From Methylobacterium organophilum (GTDB taxonomy: Bacteria; Pseudomonadota; Alphaproteobacteria; Rhizobiales; Beijerinckiaceae): a DNA stretch of 64,000 nucleotides. The position numbers and the translations under genes were made by a program. The notes under the pieces were generated by a model. It saw only the letters and a list, made by a program, of their open reading frames with translations. It was not told the DNA's origin and searched no databases. The stretch spans positions 248,001 through 312,000 of the forward strand of contig NZ_BPQV01000004.1 of assembly GCF_022179465.1 (NCBI RefSeq), written 5' to 3'. Below, piece by piece: positions 27,288 through 35,971 of this stretch. Each line of letters begins with the position of its first letter. The first letter of the stretch is position 1.

Positions 27288-27462
27288 CGACAGTTCCCCG
27301 TTCCCACCGCCTCCCGTCGGGCGGTGAGGCATGATGGACCGGACGCGGGACAAGTCATCGACCGGACGTGACAATCCGGCCCGGTCTGTCGGCGCTTCGA
27401 GCCCGGCAGGGCAGGGGGCGAGGAGAATACACGGCGACGGCTTCCCGCATCCGGAAGCGGCC

Positions 27463-28524
27463 TCACTCCTGCGGCGGATCGACGAGGTCGGTCAGCACGT
27501 CGAAGGGCACGAGCACTTCGTTGGAGACCCTGTACACGAAGCGCGTCCCCCGCCGGTTGACGATGTCGATGATCTGGGCGGGGACGCCGCGGCGGATCAG
27601 GAAGGCGTCCGTCGGCACATCGATCAGCGCCGCCTCGAGATCGTAGCCGAACAGCACCAGCCGCTCGCTCCGCGCCCGGATGTCGGAGCGCGCATGGAAG
27701 CCGAGGGTGCTCCCCTTCGGCGCCAGGCGGCGCGTCCCGCCCATCAGCACGACGATGCAGCCGCTGTCGCAGGTCTCGCCCGCCACCACCGTGGCGCCGG
27801 GGCGCTGCTCGATGGCGAGGGCCGCCTCCAGCGCCTCGCCGGCGAGGCCGCCGGGGCTGTCGATCTCGATCCGCACCGGGTCGGGCGCCCGGTCGAGGGC
27901 CTGTCGCATCGCCCGGCCGAAGCCGCGGCCGATCACGCCCCTGACCACGATCCGCGACGGATCGGGCCCGGTCTCGATCGTGTAGGCCTCCGCCCCGAAG
28001 GCGGTGGCGTCCTGCGGCAGCAGCGCGGTCGCGCCGATCAGGCCGCCGCCCAGCAGGACGGCGCACATCACGGCGACGCCCGTCCCCAGGCGGAGGGCCC
28101 GCGCCGCTCCCGGACGGCCCCGCAGGCGCGCCGCGCAGAGGCGGCCGAGGCGGCACAGGGCGAGGGCCACCGCGACGATCACCAGGGCCTCGCCGACCAG
28201 GGCCGCGCGCGGCAGCCAGGTCGCGGCCGGCGCGACGGCCTCGGCGAAGGCGACGAGGCTGCCCATCTGCAAGCCCGCGAAGACCATCGCGCCGAAGGCG
28301 AGGGCCGCGACGGCCAGGGCGAGCAGGGGAGGCCGGGTGGCGCGGTCACCGTCGAGGAGCGGCGTCCGTTCGAGCGCCGCCCAGGCGCCGGTCTGCGCCG
28401 ACCAGACCGGATCCGCGCACCAGATCCGGCCGCGGCGCAGCAGCGCCCGGATCTCCGCGGCGAGGAAAGGCCCCTCGGGGTGCCCGTCCGGCCCGATCCG
28501 CCACCAGACACCTTCGTTCGTCAT
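27463..28524 (-). CDS. GYF_2 domain plus ClpP-like (COG3904) membrane protein
   Basis: A 353-residue protein of unusual architecture. Residues 5-50 form a GYF_2 (DUF4339) domain: VWWRIGPDGHPEGPFLAAEI. Three membrane helices occupy roughly 65-170. The last 170 residues resemble the ClpP/crotonase-fold COG3904 group: EIDSPGGLAGEALEAALAIE, ETCDSGCIVVLMGG (putative nucleophile Ser) and STLGFHARSD (possible catalytic His). The fold suggests a periplasm- or cytoplasm-facing serine hydrolase, but activity is not established. Its ATG overlaps the stop of the upstream RDD gene (ATGA), so the two are coupled. Confidence 0.72.
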   Translation of the reverse strand: MTNEGVWWRIGPDGHPEGPFLAAEIRALLRRGRIWCADPVWSAQTGAWAALERTPLLDGDRATRPPLLALAVAALAFGAMVFAGLQMGSLVAFAEAVAPAATWLPRAALVGEALVIVAVALALCRLGRLCAARLRGRPGAARALRLGTGVAVMCAVLLGGGLIGATALLPQDATAFGAEAYTIETGPDPSRIVVRGVIGRGFGRAMRQALDRAPDPVRIEIDSPGGLAGEALEAALAIEQRPGATVVAGETCDSGCIVVLMGGTRRLAPKGSTLGFHARSDIRARSERLVLFGYDLEAALIDVPTDAFLIRRGVPAQIIDIVNRRGTRFVYRVSNEVLVPFDVLTDLVDPPQE

Positions 28525-29264
28525 CGCAGCAGGGCCGTGATCTGGAGGAGGGCGAGGGGAAGGATGACGGCGAGCCAGAGCGCGATGGCCCAGTCCCGCG
28601 GACGGTGATGCACCGTCAGGGCCTGGGCCTCGTCCCAGGCCGTGCGGCCCGTCTTCTTCAGGCGCCGATAGGCCAGCGCCATGGCCACCCCGTCGAGGAC
28701 GGGCAGGCCGACCGCCTGCCCCCGCAGCGCGACGGAGAGCTCCCGGCGCAGGGCCGTGCCGCGATCGATCCGCCGCCCGTCCCGCAGCACGCGGAGGCCG
28801 AGCACCGCCTTGCCGGGCGTCGCGCCGAACCGGGCCAGGAGCTCGGCATTCAGCGGGATCGTCAGAACGAGCGCCGCGAACCCGATGAGGAAGCCGCCGG
28901 CCTTCGTGCCCGCGAAGGCCTTCAGCGCCGCGAAGCGATCGGGGCCGAGCAGCACCGACACCGCCAGGAGCAGGAGCAGGAGACAGACCGCGGCGAGGTT
29001 GAAGTCGAGGAGGCGGGCCGCGTAGCGCCGCCAGGGATGGGGGCTCGTGTCCCGGAAATCGAGGCGGGCCGGCAGGCTGTCCGGCGGCGGCCGCTGGAAC
29101 AGGGCGGGCAGGAGCTCGCCGGCCGGGCTGCCCGCCGTCCCGCCCGGCGGGACGAGCAGGGTGTCGGGCCCGATGCGTTTCTCGCGGACGCCGCGCGGCA
29201 GGTCGTCCGCATCGAGGGGGGCGGCAGGGCCGGCCTCCGCGAAGGCCCAGGCGGCGCCGGTCAC
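28521..29264 (-). CDS. RDD family membrane protein
   Basis: A 247-residue protein. After a soluble N-terminus of about 75 residues comes the RDD signature [20 protein letters not shown] (Arg and Asp of RDD near residue 80-90). Helices and the conserved [21 protein letters not shown] segment near 150 follow, with further helices and a C-terminal hydrophobic stretch. RDD proteins are poorly characterised and some transport ions. It overlaps the GYF/ClpP-like gene by 4 nt, implying a joint membrane complex, which is inference from coupling only. Confidence 0.82.
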   Translation of the reverse strand: MTGAAWAFAEAGPAAPLDADDLPRGVREKRIGPDTLLVPPGGTAGSPAGELLPALFQRPPPDSLPARLDFRDTSPHPWRRYAARLLDFNLAAVCLLLLLLAVSVLLGPDRFAALKAFAGTKAGGFLIGFAALVLTIPLNAELLARFGATPGKAVLGLRVLRDGRRIDRGTALRRELSVALRGQAVGLPVLDGVAMALAYRRLKKTGRTAWDEAQALTVHHRPRDWAIALWLAVILPLALLQITALLR

Positions 29265-29419
29265 GGCCGGCCCGGCGCCAGGACGGGATCCCTACCGAAC
29301 GCGGAGCCTGCGCGAAGCATGATCGACCGATTCGCTTTTCGAGGGCGGGACCTCAGCTTATTGCGGCGCACACAAGCGGCAAGCCTGAGTCTGCGCGGAT
29401 CCCGCCCCGAAGCGTCGGA

Positions 29420-31753
29420 TTACTCCGAGATCGGCCCCGCCCCCGGCTCGGCGGCGTCGGTCAGGAGGGCGGTATCGCTCGCCTGGGCCTCCACCACCGC
29501 CGCCGCCGTGACGTTGACGATGCCGCGGGCCGTCACCGAGGGGGTGAGGATGTGGGCGGGCTTGGCCGGCCCGATCAGCAGCGGGCCGACCGGCAGGGCA
29601 TCGGCCAGCACCTTGGCGAACTGGAAGGAGATGTTGGCCGAGTCGAGGTTGGGGAAGATCAGCACGTTGGCCGCTCCCTTCAGGTTCGAATTCGGCAGCA
29701 CCCGGTCGCGGATCAGCTCGGACAGGGCACAATCGGCCTGCATCTCGCCCTCCGCCTGGAGCTGGGGCGCGCGGGTACGGATCAGGTCGAGGGCGCTGCG
29801 CATCTTGCGGGCCGACTCGCTGTCCGACTGGCCGAAATCCGAGTGGCTGAGCAGCGCGATCTTCGGCGTCAGCCCGAAGCGGGTGACGTGGTCGGCGCAG
29901 GCGACGGCCACGTCCGCGATCTCCTCCGCCGAGGGGTTCGGGCGGACATGGGTGTCGGCGAGGAAATAGGCGCCCTTCTTCGTCACGATCAGGCTCATCG
30001 CGGCGAAGTCGAGCACGCCCGGGCTCAGGCCGATGATGTCGCGGATCACCCGCAGGCGCGTCTCGAACCGGCCCTCCAGGCCGCAGATCAGGGCATCCGC
30101 CTCGCCGCGGCGCACGGCCAGGGCGCCGATCACCGTGTTGTTGGTGCGCACCAGGGTGCGGGCGAGATCCGGGGTGATGCCGCGCCGGCCGGCGACCTCG
30201 AGATAGGTCGCGACATAGGCGCGGTAGCGGGGATCGTCCTCGGGATCGATCAGGTCGAAATGCTCGCCCTGGCGCAGGGACAGGCCGAAGCGCTTGATCC
30301 GGGTCTCGATCACCCGGGGACGGCCGACCAGGATGGGCTTGGCCACCCCGTCCTCGACCACCACCTGCGCCGCGCGCAGCACGCGCTCGTCCTCGCCCTC
30401 GGCGTAGATGACCCGCTTCGGGGCCTCCTTCGCCTTGGAGAAGAGCGGCTTCATGATGAAGCCGGAGCGGTGCACGAAGCGGTCGAGCGACTCGGTATAG
30501 GCCTGGATGTTCTCGAGCGGGCGCCCGGCGACGCCGGACTCCATCGCGGCCTTGGCCACGGCGGGGGCGATGCGCAGGATCAGGCGCGGGTCGAACGGGC
30601 TCGGGATCAGCGAGCGGGGGCCGAAGGGCCGGGCCTCGCCGCCATAGGCGCGGGCGACCACGTCCGAGGGCGTCTCGCGGGCGAGCGCGGCGATCGCCTT
30701 CACCGCCGCCTTCTTCATCTCCTCGTTGATCTTGCTCGCGCCGACATCGAGCGCGCCGCGGAAGATGTAGGGGAAGCAGAGGACGTTGTTGACCTGGTTC
30801 GGGAAATCCGAGCGCCCGGTGCAGATCATCGCGTCCGGGCGGGCCTTCTCGGCCAGATCCGGCATGATCTCCGGATAGGGGTTGGCGAGCGCCATTATCA
30901 GCGGCTTCTCGGCCATCTTCTCCAGGTATTCGGGCTTGAGCACGCCGCCCGCCGAGAGGCCGATGAAGATGTCGGCCCCGGGGATCACCTCGGCCAGCGT
31001 CCGCGCCTCGGTCTCCTTGGCGTAGACGTCCTTCCAGCGGTCCATCAGCTCGGGCCGGCCCTTGTAGACCACGCCCTTGATGTCGGTGACGGTGATGTTC
31101 TCGACCCGGGCGCCGAGGGAGACGAGCAGGTTGAGGCAGGCCAGCGCCGCCGCGCCCGCGCCGGAGGTGACGATCTTGGCGTCCTCCAGTTTCTTGCCCG
31201 CGAACTCGAGGCCGTTGAGGACGGCCGCCGCCACGATGATCGCCGTGCCGTGCTGGTCGTCGTGGAAGACCGGGATGTTCATCCGCTCCCGGCAGCGCTC
31301 CTCCACCTCGAAGCACTCGGGGGCCTTGATGTCCTCCAGGTTGATGCCGCCGAAGGTCGGCTCCAGGGCGCAGACGACGTCGACGAGCTTGTCGACCTCC
31401 TTCTCGTTCACCTCGATGTCGAACACGTCGATGCCGGCGAACTTCTTGAAGAGGACGGCCTTGCCCTCCATCACCGGCTTCGAGGCCAGCGGGCCGATAT
31501 CGCCGAGGCCGAGCACCGCGGTGCCGTTCGAGAGCACGGCGACGAGGTTCTGGCGGATGGTGAGGGTCGCGGCCTCCTGCGGGTCGTCGTGGATCGCCAT
31601 GCAGGCGGCGGCCACCCCCGGGGAATAGGCGAGGGCGAGGTCGCGCTGGTTGCCCAGGGGCTTCGTCGCCTGGATCTCGAGCTTCCCGGGCTTCGGCAGG
31701 CGGTGGTAGACGAGCGCGCCGGATTTCAGGTCCTCGGACATGTTTTCGGCCAT
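29420..31753 (-). CDS. maeB: NADP-dependent malic enzyme with phosphotransacetylase-like domain
   Basis: The enzyme oxidatively decarboxylates malate to pyruvate, making NADPH. The 777-residue product has the malic enzyme half first: [60 protein letters not shown] (metal/substrate) and [20 protein letters not shown] (NADP Rossmann). From about residue 430 there is a phosphotransacetylase-like half ([53 protein letters not shown]). That half is typically regulatory and inactive as PTA. ATG 31753 (MAENMSED) is chosen; ATG 31741 is also possible. The multi-domain length is normal for MaeB. Confidence 0.95.
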   Translation of the reverse strand: MAENMSEDLKSGALVYHRLPKPGKLEIQATKPLGNQRDLALAYSPGVAAACMAIHDDPQEAATLTIRQNLVAVLSNGTAVLGLGDIGPLASKPVMEGKAVLFKKFAGIDVFDIEVNEKEVDKLVDVVCALEPTFGGINLEDIKAPECFEVEERCRERMNIPVFHDDQHGTAIIVAAAVLNGLEFAGKKLEDAKIVTSGAGAAALACLNLLVSLGARVENITVTDIKGVVYKGRPELMDRWKDVYAKETEARTLAEVIPGADIFIGLSAGGVLKPEYLEKMAEKPLIMALANPYPEIMPDLAEKARPDAMICTGRSDFPNQVNNVLCFPYIFRGALDVGASKINEEMKKAAVKAIAALARETPSDVVARAYGGEARPFGPRSLIPSPFDPRLILRIAPAVAKAAMESGVAGRPLENIQAYTESLDRFVHRSGFIMKPLFSKAKEAPKRVIYAEGEDERVLRAAQVVVEDGVAKPILVGRPRVIETRIKRFGLSLRQGEHFDLIDPEDDPRYRAYVATYLEVAGRRGITPDLARTLVRTNNTVIGALAVRRGEADALICGLEGRFETRLRVIRDIIGLSPGVLDFAAMSLIVTKKGAYFLADTHVRPNPSAEEIADVAVACADHVTRFGLTPKIALLSHSDFGQSDSESARKMRSALDLIRTRAPQLQAEGEMQADCALSELIRDRVLPNSNLKGAANVLIFPNLDSANISFQFAKVLADALPVGPLLIGPAKPAHILTPSVTARGIVNVTAAAVVEAQASDTALLTDAAEPGAGPISE

Positions 31754-31819
31754 CGCTTCGGCATCCTCTCCGGGTCGTGCGCCTGCGCCGGCCCTGCGCT
31801 CAAGGCGGGACCCGCATCG

Positions 31820-32437
31820 TTGAAGGCTCTGTTGCAACGCCTGAAGCGGGGGCGCAACCCGCACAACGAGACGCGGCGGCATCTCGAAAAACTCGCCAAG
31901 CGCTGGAATTTCTCAATCGGCGCTTATTCTTACGGCTGTCCGAAGGTGCGTTTCCCCGAATCGGGGCGCCGCCTGACGATCGGCCGCTATTGTTCCATCG
32001 CCGACAAGGTCGAGATCCTGCTCGGCGGCGACCACCGCCTGGACTGGGTCTCGACCTATCCCTTCGCGGCGATGCGCGGGCTCTGGCCGGAGGCGCAGGC
32101 GCCCGAGGATTACCATGCCTCCCGGGGCGACGTGACGATCGGGAACGACGTCTGGCTCGGCTCGGGCTGCATGATCCTGTCCGGCGTCACCATCGGCCAC
32201 GGCGCCGTGGTGGCGGCCCGGGCCGTCGTCACCCGCGACGTGCCGGCCTATGCGGTGGTGGCCGGCAACCCCGCCCGGGTGGTGCGGATGCGCTTCGACC
32301 CGGCGACGGTGGCGGCCCTGGTCGAGACGGCCTGGTGGGCGTTTCCGCACGAGACGGTGACGCGCTGGGTCCCGCTGCTCCAGAGCGGACGGGTGGAGGA
32401 GGTCGTCGCGGCGGCGCGGGCGGCGAGGGCAACGTAA
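31820..32437 (+). CDS. CatB-related O-acetyltransferase (hexapeptide repeat)
   Basis: A protein of about 205 residues with a left-handed beta-helix of the xenobiotic/VatD-like acetyltransferase class. Seen are [16 protein letters not shown] near residue 35, [20 protein letters not shown] with the [11 protein letters not shown] motif typical of CatB relatives, [20 protein letters not shown] and [17 protein letters not shown]. Such proteins transfer acetyl groups from acetyl-CoA to sugars or antibiotics; the acceptor is unknown. No ATG precedes the conserved region. TTG 31820, some ten bases after AAGGCGGGA, is the best start. It is divergent from maeB with only about 65 bp between. Confidence 0.8.
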   Translation: MKALLQRLKRGRNPHNETRRHLEKLAKRWNFSIGAYSYGCPKVRFPESGRRLTIGRYCSIADKVEILLGGDHRLDWVSTYPFAAMRGLWPEAQAPEDYHASRGDVTIGNDVWLGSGCMILSGVTIGHGAVVAARAVVTRDVPAYAVVAGNPARVVRMRFDPATVAALVETAWWAFPHETVTRWVPLLQSGRVEEVVAAARAARAT

Positions 32438-32475
32438 GAGCCTGGCCCGCGGGGCGGCGTCACGCGCCCCTCATC

Positions 32476-32901
32476 TCATGCCTCGGCTTTCCAGGGATCG
32501 ACGACTCTCACCCCGGCGGCCTCGAATGGGCTCGTGTCGCGGCTGGCGACGATGAAGCCCCGTGCCGCGGCGATGGCCGCGATGTGGCCGTCTGCCTGGA
32601 CAATTGCCCGTCCCGCCGTCTGCGCCTGCGCCATGAAGTCCGCGTAATGCCGCGCGGCATCGAGGTCGAAGGGAAGCACGCGACCGGCAAAGGCAGGCAG
32701 CACCTCCCGCTCCAGCCGATCCCGATAGGTCCTCTGCCGCTTGCCGGCCGACATCACCGCGATGCCGAGACGGAGTTCGGCAACGGTGACGGCCGAGAGG
32801 TAGAGGGTCTCGACGACCTGGGCATCGATCCAAGCCCGCACGGCGGGATCGGGCACCACCCTCCACAATTCGGAAATGACGTTGGTGTCGAGGACGATCA
32901 T
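32476..32901 (-). CDS. FitB/VapC-type PIN domain toxin
   Basis: A 141-residue PIN nuclease. The acidic residues of the fold are present: Asp in MIVLDTNVISELWR, Glu in VTVAELRLGIAVMS near residue 43, Asp in DLDAARHYADFMAQA and the final ADGHIAAIAAARGFIVASRD block. This is the toxin half of a type II toxin-antitoxin pair, cleaving RNA when freed from its antitoxin. Its ATG overlaps the antitoxin stop (ATGA), the standard coupling. It lies within the accessory stretch between ppx and aspS. Confidence 0.9.
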   Translation of the reverse strand: MIVLDTNVISELWRVVPDPAVRAWIDAQVVETLYLSAVTVAELRLGIAVMSAGKRQRTYRDRLEREVLPAFAGRVLPFDLDAARHYADFMAQAQTAGRAIVQADGHIAAIAAARGFIVASRDTSPFEAAGVRVVDPWKAEA

Positions 32902-33155
32902 TCGAAGCGGAGCGGCTCGACCGGCTTCCTGTCGCGAAGCTGATCGAAATTCTCCGCCTCTTCCTCCGACAAGGGTCCGGCCTCGCGGGCGATGGAGGTC
33001 AGCAGCGAACCGAGTTTCAGGCGGCCTTCGGGCTTGGCCGCCTGCTCGAGGATGTCCCGGATCTCGGCCTCGGTGCTGCGCCCGTGCCGCGCGGCCCGGA
33101 CCCGCAGCGCACGGTGGACGTCCTCGGGAATATTGCGAATGGTGACGGAGCGCAT
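32898..33155 (-). CDS. FitA-like ribbon-helix-helix antitoxin
   Basis: An 85-residue protein. The N-terminal MRSVTIRNIPEDVHRALRVR with RAARHGRSTEAEIRDILEQA is a FitA/Arc-type ribbon-helix-helix that binds DNA. The C-terminal 35 residues (EEEAENFDQLRDRKPVEPLR) are acidic and likely wrap around the PIN toxin. ATG 33155 is chosen, eight bases after GGGA; ATG 33164 is an alternative. It precedes and overlaps the toxin gene. Such pairs repress their own promoter. Confidence 0.88.
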   Translation of the reverse strand: MRSVTIRNIPEDVHRALRVRAARHGRSTEAEIRDILEQAAKPEGRLKLGSLLTSIAREAGPLSEEEAENFDQLRDRKPVEPLRFE

Positions 33156-33187
33156 CGATGGCATCCCGGCGCGAGGACAGCCATGCC

Positions 33188-33228
33188 ATCATAGCAGCCG
33201 ATCGATATCAAGATCGCGACGCCTGCCC
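33188..33228 (-). promoter_or_regulatory. Possible promoter/operator of the toxin-antitoxin operon
   Basis: A good -10 hexamer TATGAT lies at 33193-33188 on the minus strand. Just upstream (about 33209-33227) is an imperfect inverted repeat, CGATC-GATATCAA-GATCG, positioned where a FitAB complex could block RNA polymerase. The -35 is weak. Confidence 0.35.
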
Positions 33229-33298
33229 CCGAGCGGCATTGCCCGTCCGGCTCGATTGCCGTAACCGGCCGGCTCGTCCGCCAGGAAGTCACGCCGCC

Positions 33299-33550
33299 AT
33301 GTCCGACACGCCCCCCGACCGCCTCTCGGTGAACCCGAACAGCCCCTTCTACGACGAGGCCGCGCTGGCCCGCGGGGTCGGCATCCGCTTCAAGGGCGTC
33401 GAGAAGACCAATGTCGAGGAATATTGCGTCAGCGAGGGCTGGGTGCGCCTCTCCGCCGGCAAGGCCCTCGACCGGGCCGGCAACCCGATGACGGTGAAGC
33501 TGAAGGGCAGCGTCGAGCCCTATTTCCGGGACGATTCCGCGGAGGCCTGA
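33299..33550 (+). CDS. DUF3297 family protein
   Basis: An 83-residue protein with the conserved DUF3297 string: RLSVNPNSPFYDEAALARGV, IRFKGVEKTNVEEYCVSEGW and GNPMTVKLKGSVEPYF. Members are widespread in proteobacteria, always small and of unknown function. The ATG at 33299 begins MSDTPPDRLS. Its 3' end overlaps the 3' end of a convergent hypothetical gene by 31 nt. No partner gene is evident. Confidence 0.85.
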   Translation: MSDTPPDRLSVNPNSPFYDEAALARGVGIRFKGVEKTNVEEYCVSEGWVRLSAGKALDRAGNPMTVKLKGSVEPYFRDDSAEA

Positions 33551-33852
33551 TCGGCCGGCGCGCTCCTTCGGAGCCGCATCGCGGAAAAATCGCGGATCGC
33601 GGCGGCGACCATCGCTGCGACCTGCGGCGCGGTCTTGGGCGTGCGCAGGATCAGGCTCGCCAGCACCTCGGGATGGCCGCGCCGCTGCTTCGGCCGGCGC
33701 GCATGGTTCGAGACGCGCAGGGACCAGTCCTCGCCGGGGCGGGTCAGGTAAAGGCTGTCGCCGCGCTCGTTGCGGGCGGCGAGGGCGAAGCCCTCGGCTT
33801 CGAGGAGGCGCAGGGCCAGCGCCCGCGCGGCCTCCGGGGACAGGGCGCTCAC
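33520..33852 (-). CDS. Hypothetical protein, possibly hydrolase-free DNA/RNA-binding domain
   Basis: A 110-residue product starting at GTG 33852 (ALSPEAARALALRLLEAEGF). It reads as an N-terminal amphipathic helix, then ALAARNERGDSLYLTRPGEDWSLRVSNHARR in a beta-strand pattern, then a basic patch (RRPKQRRGHPEV) and a helix (PQVAAMVAAAIRDFSAMRLR). The pattern suggests a compact alpha-beta fold, and similar small proteins occur in Methylobacteriaceae. I do not recognise a named family. It overlaps the DUF3297 gene tail by 31 nt and ends only 10 nt after the acyltransferase stop side, so it is packed between real genes. Confidence 0.5.
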   Translation of the reverse strand: MSALSPEAARALALRLLEAEGFALAARNERGDSLYLTRPGEDWSLRVSNHARRPKQRRGHPEVLASLILRTPKTAPQVAAMVAAAIRDFSAMRLRRSAPADQASAESSRK

Positions 33853-33862
33853 GGGCCTCGCC

Positions 33863-34936
33863 TCACGGCCCGGCCGGCTCGATCGTGCCGAGGGTGCGCC
33901 GGCCCATGGCGCGGGCCTTGATCCGCAGGGCCGGCTTCTCGACCGCATACCAGGACAGGGCCGCGACGAGCAGGGCGAGGACCAGCGAGGGCCCGAGCAG
34001 GACGGAGGCGGACAGGGCCGGGACCAGGGCGTGCAGCGTCTGCTGGATCGGCCAGCCGTAGAGATAGACCCCGTAGGAGAGGTCGGCCGGCGGGTCGAGG
34101 AGGGCGCGGCCGAGGAAGGGCGCGAGGCCGAGCCAGATCGCCGCGTAGCTCTCCGCCAGGAACAGGGTCGCCCGGTAGAACGGCGTTCCCTGGAGCAGCG
34201 GGGCGAGGGCGAGCAGGAGCAGGGGCCAGGCGACGAGCCGGACTCTGGCGCGCCAGAGATAGAGGGCGGCGCCCGCGGCGAAGATCAAGGGCAGGCGCAG
34301 GCTCGTCTCGATGTGCTTGGGAAGGTCCGGATAAGCGATCTCGGCCCCGACGAGCCCCAGGGCGAGGCCAGCCGCCAGCAGGGCCACGGGCCAGCGGGCC
34401 CTGAACGCGCCGAGGAGCCCCGCGGCGAGCACGCCGCAATAGCAGATCACCTCGTATTTCAGGGTCCAGACCGTGCCGAGGGGGCTGCGATAGGGATTGC
34501 CCTCGAACACCCCCGGCAGGGCGGTGTTGCTCTTGAGGCTGAGGAGGGTGCCTGTGAGGAAGCGGCGCAGGTCCGGCGCGGCGAGGTACTCGCCCACCGG
34601 CAGCCGCGTCATGGCGGGGCCGAGGACGAGGCCGGCGACGAGCGTCGCCGCCACCAGGCCCGGCAGGATGCGCAAGGCCCGGGCGAAGACGTAGTCGCGC
34701 CAGCCCCGCCGGTCGAAGCTCATGGTGACGAGGAAGCCCGAGACGGCGAAGAAGCCGTTCACCGCATGCTCGCCGAGGGTGAAGCCGGTGGAGCGCGCCA
34801 GGGGCTCGTCGAGGCCGATCCCCGTGGTCACGCTGAAGGCGTGGGAGACGACGACGGCGAGCGCCAGGGCGAGGCGCAGGGCGGAGAAGCCGTTATGCGG
34901 CCGGGCGAGCGCCTCCGCGACGGTCTCAGCGCGCAT
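33863..34936 (-). CDS. Acyltransferase 3 family membrane protein
   Basis: A 357-residue integral membrane acyltransferase with about ten helices. Family marks are FSALRLALALAVVVSHAFSV near residue 18 (catalytic His), NGFFAVSGFLVTMSFDRRGW near 60, YVFARALRILPGLVAATLVA and TVWTLKYEVICYCGVLAAG near 155. Such enzymes O-acetylate polysaccharides, LPS or exported glycans. Its ATG lies 11 nt inside the end of the upstream glycosyltransferase gene, so the two act in one operon, likely in cell-surface glycan synthesis. Confidence 0.87.
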   Translation of the reverse strand: MRAETVAEALARPHNGFSALRLALALAVVVSHAFSVTTGIGLDEPLARSTGFTLGEHAVNGFFAVSGFLVTMSFDRRGWRDYVFARALRILPGLVAATLVAGLVLGPAMTRLPVGEYLAAPDLRRFLTGTLLSLKSNTALPGVFEGNPYRSPLGTVWTLKYEVICYCGVLAAGLLGAFRARWPVALLAAGLALGLVGAEIAYPDLPKHIETSLRLPLIFAAGAALYLWRARVRLVAWPLLLLALAPLLQGTPFYRATLFLAESYAAIWLGLAPFLGRALLDPPADLSYGVYLYGWPIQQTLHALVPALSASVLLGPSLVLALLVAALSWYAVEKPALRIKARAMGRRTLGTIEPAGP

Positions 34937-35801
34937 GGTCAAGCCCCTCCCGGGCCAGCGCCCCCCGGCCGCGCAGGGCCGCCAGCGCCCCGGCCGCCGA
35001 GCCGCCGTAGCGTTCCATGCCGGCCCGCCGCAGCACCAGCGCCGAGAGCGCGGCCTTGGGCGCGTTGACCGCGAGCATGCCGAGGCTCGGGTCCGGCAGC
35101 CCGTATTTGCGCGACACGTAGGCCCGCGACCAGGCCTGATGCCAGCGGCTGCGGAAGACCCGGCCGGGCTCCGGCGCCGAGGAGCGCCCGCGCCCGTGCA
35201 GGGCCACCGCCCCGTGGACATGGACCAAAGCGCGCCCCGCCTCCGCCACCCGCCGGCAGAGGTCGTCATCCTCGTAGAACAGGAAGATCGCCTCGTCGAA
35301 GCCGCCGAGATCGAGGAAGAAGGCGCGCTCCGCCATCAGGCAGGCACCGGACAGGAAGGGCGCGCAGGCATCGCCCTCGGGATAGGCCCGAACCCCCTTC
35401 GGGTTGGTGAGGTAGGGGGCGAGCAGGGAGCGCGGCTGGTAGAAGAAACGCCCGTCCGGCTCGTGGATGCGCGGGGCCAGCAGCCCGGCATCGGGCCAGG
35501 CGGCCGCGGCGGCGCGGAGGGCGGCGGCGGCGCCCGGCTGCAGCACGAGATCCGGGTTCAGGATGAGGACGTGGCTCGCCCCCTCGGCGGCGCGCACGCC
35601 GCGATTGTTGGCCCGGCCATAGCCCTCGTTGCGGTCGTTGCGGATCACCCGCGCGCCGTGCGCCCGCGCCACCGCCACCGAGCCGTCGCGGCTCGCATTG
35701 TCGACGACGATGGCCGGGATCTCTTCGCGGGCGAGGGCGCCGAGGCAGTCCGGCAGGACCTCGGCGCTGTCATGGGCGACGACGATGGCGGTGAGGGACA
35801 T
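34926..35801 (-). CDS. Family 2 glycosyltransferase (rhamnosyltransferase-like)
   Basis: A 291-residue GT-A enzyme. It shows LTAIVVAHDSAEVLPDCLGA at the N-terminus, IVVDNASRDGSVAVAR (nucleotide sugar binding), RNDRNEGYGRANNRGVRAA, LILNPDLVLQPG (DxD-like position), FLSGACLMAERAFFLDLGGF and FYEDDDLCRRVAEAG (catalytic acidic triplet). This ED-D-L pattern is typical of WcaE/rhamnosyl-type transferases. It overlaps the acyltransferase gene by 11 nt. Donor and acceptor are unknown. Confidence 0.88.
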   Translation of the reverse strand: MSLTAIVVAHDSAEVLPDCLGALAREEIPAIVVDNASRDGSVAVARAHGARVIRNDRNEGYGRANNRGVRAAEGASHVLILNPDLVLQPGAAAALRAAAAAWPDAGLLAPRIHEPDGRFFYQPRSLLAPYLTNPKGVRAYPEGDACAPFLSGACLMAERAFFLDLGGFDEAIFLFYEDDDLCRRVAEAGRALVHVHGAVALHGRGRSSAPEPGRVFRSRWHQAWSRAYVSRKYGLPDPSLGMLAVNAPKAALSALVLRRAGMERYGGSAAGALAALRGRGALAREGLDHAR

Positions 35802-35971
35802 GCCGGGGTCTCCTGGCCGCACCGGTCGATCCCTCCCCCTTCCGGGGCTCTCGGGGTCAGGCTCTGCGCCGTGCTGGATGGAGCGCCTCTCCTCGCCCCC
35901 CGGGCGAGGGGGAGGAAAGGCCCGCCGGGATCGAACCGGTCGACCGGAACCGCGGGGGAGGGCTTCCGGGA
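35802..35971. repeat. Intergenic C/G-tract hairpins before the aspS stop
   Basis: The 170-bp spacer has a strong imperfect hairpin near 35888-35916 (CTCCTCGCCC with GGGCGAGGGGGAG) and a 12-bp palindrome CCGGTCGACCGG around 35935-35946. The latter lies about 25 nt after the aspS stop and may help termination. Similar C/G-tract hairpins occur at 26.7, 48.1 and 50.6 kb. Confidence 0.4.

Noticed and set aside
32898-32901. Overlap of antitoxin and toxin genes as a frameshift
   Set aside because: ATGA start/stop overlap is the normal coupling in FitAB/VapBC operons; both frames are intact.
35919-35945. tRNA-like T-loop GGTTCGATCCC on the minus strand
   Set aside because: Only about 50 nt separate it from the aspS stop, too short for a tRNA body, and no acceptor or D-arm can be drawn; a palindrome explains the sequence.
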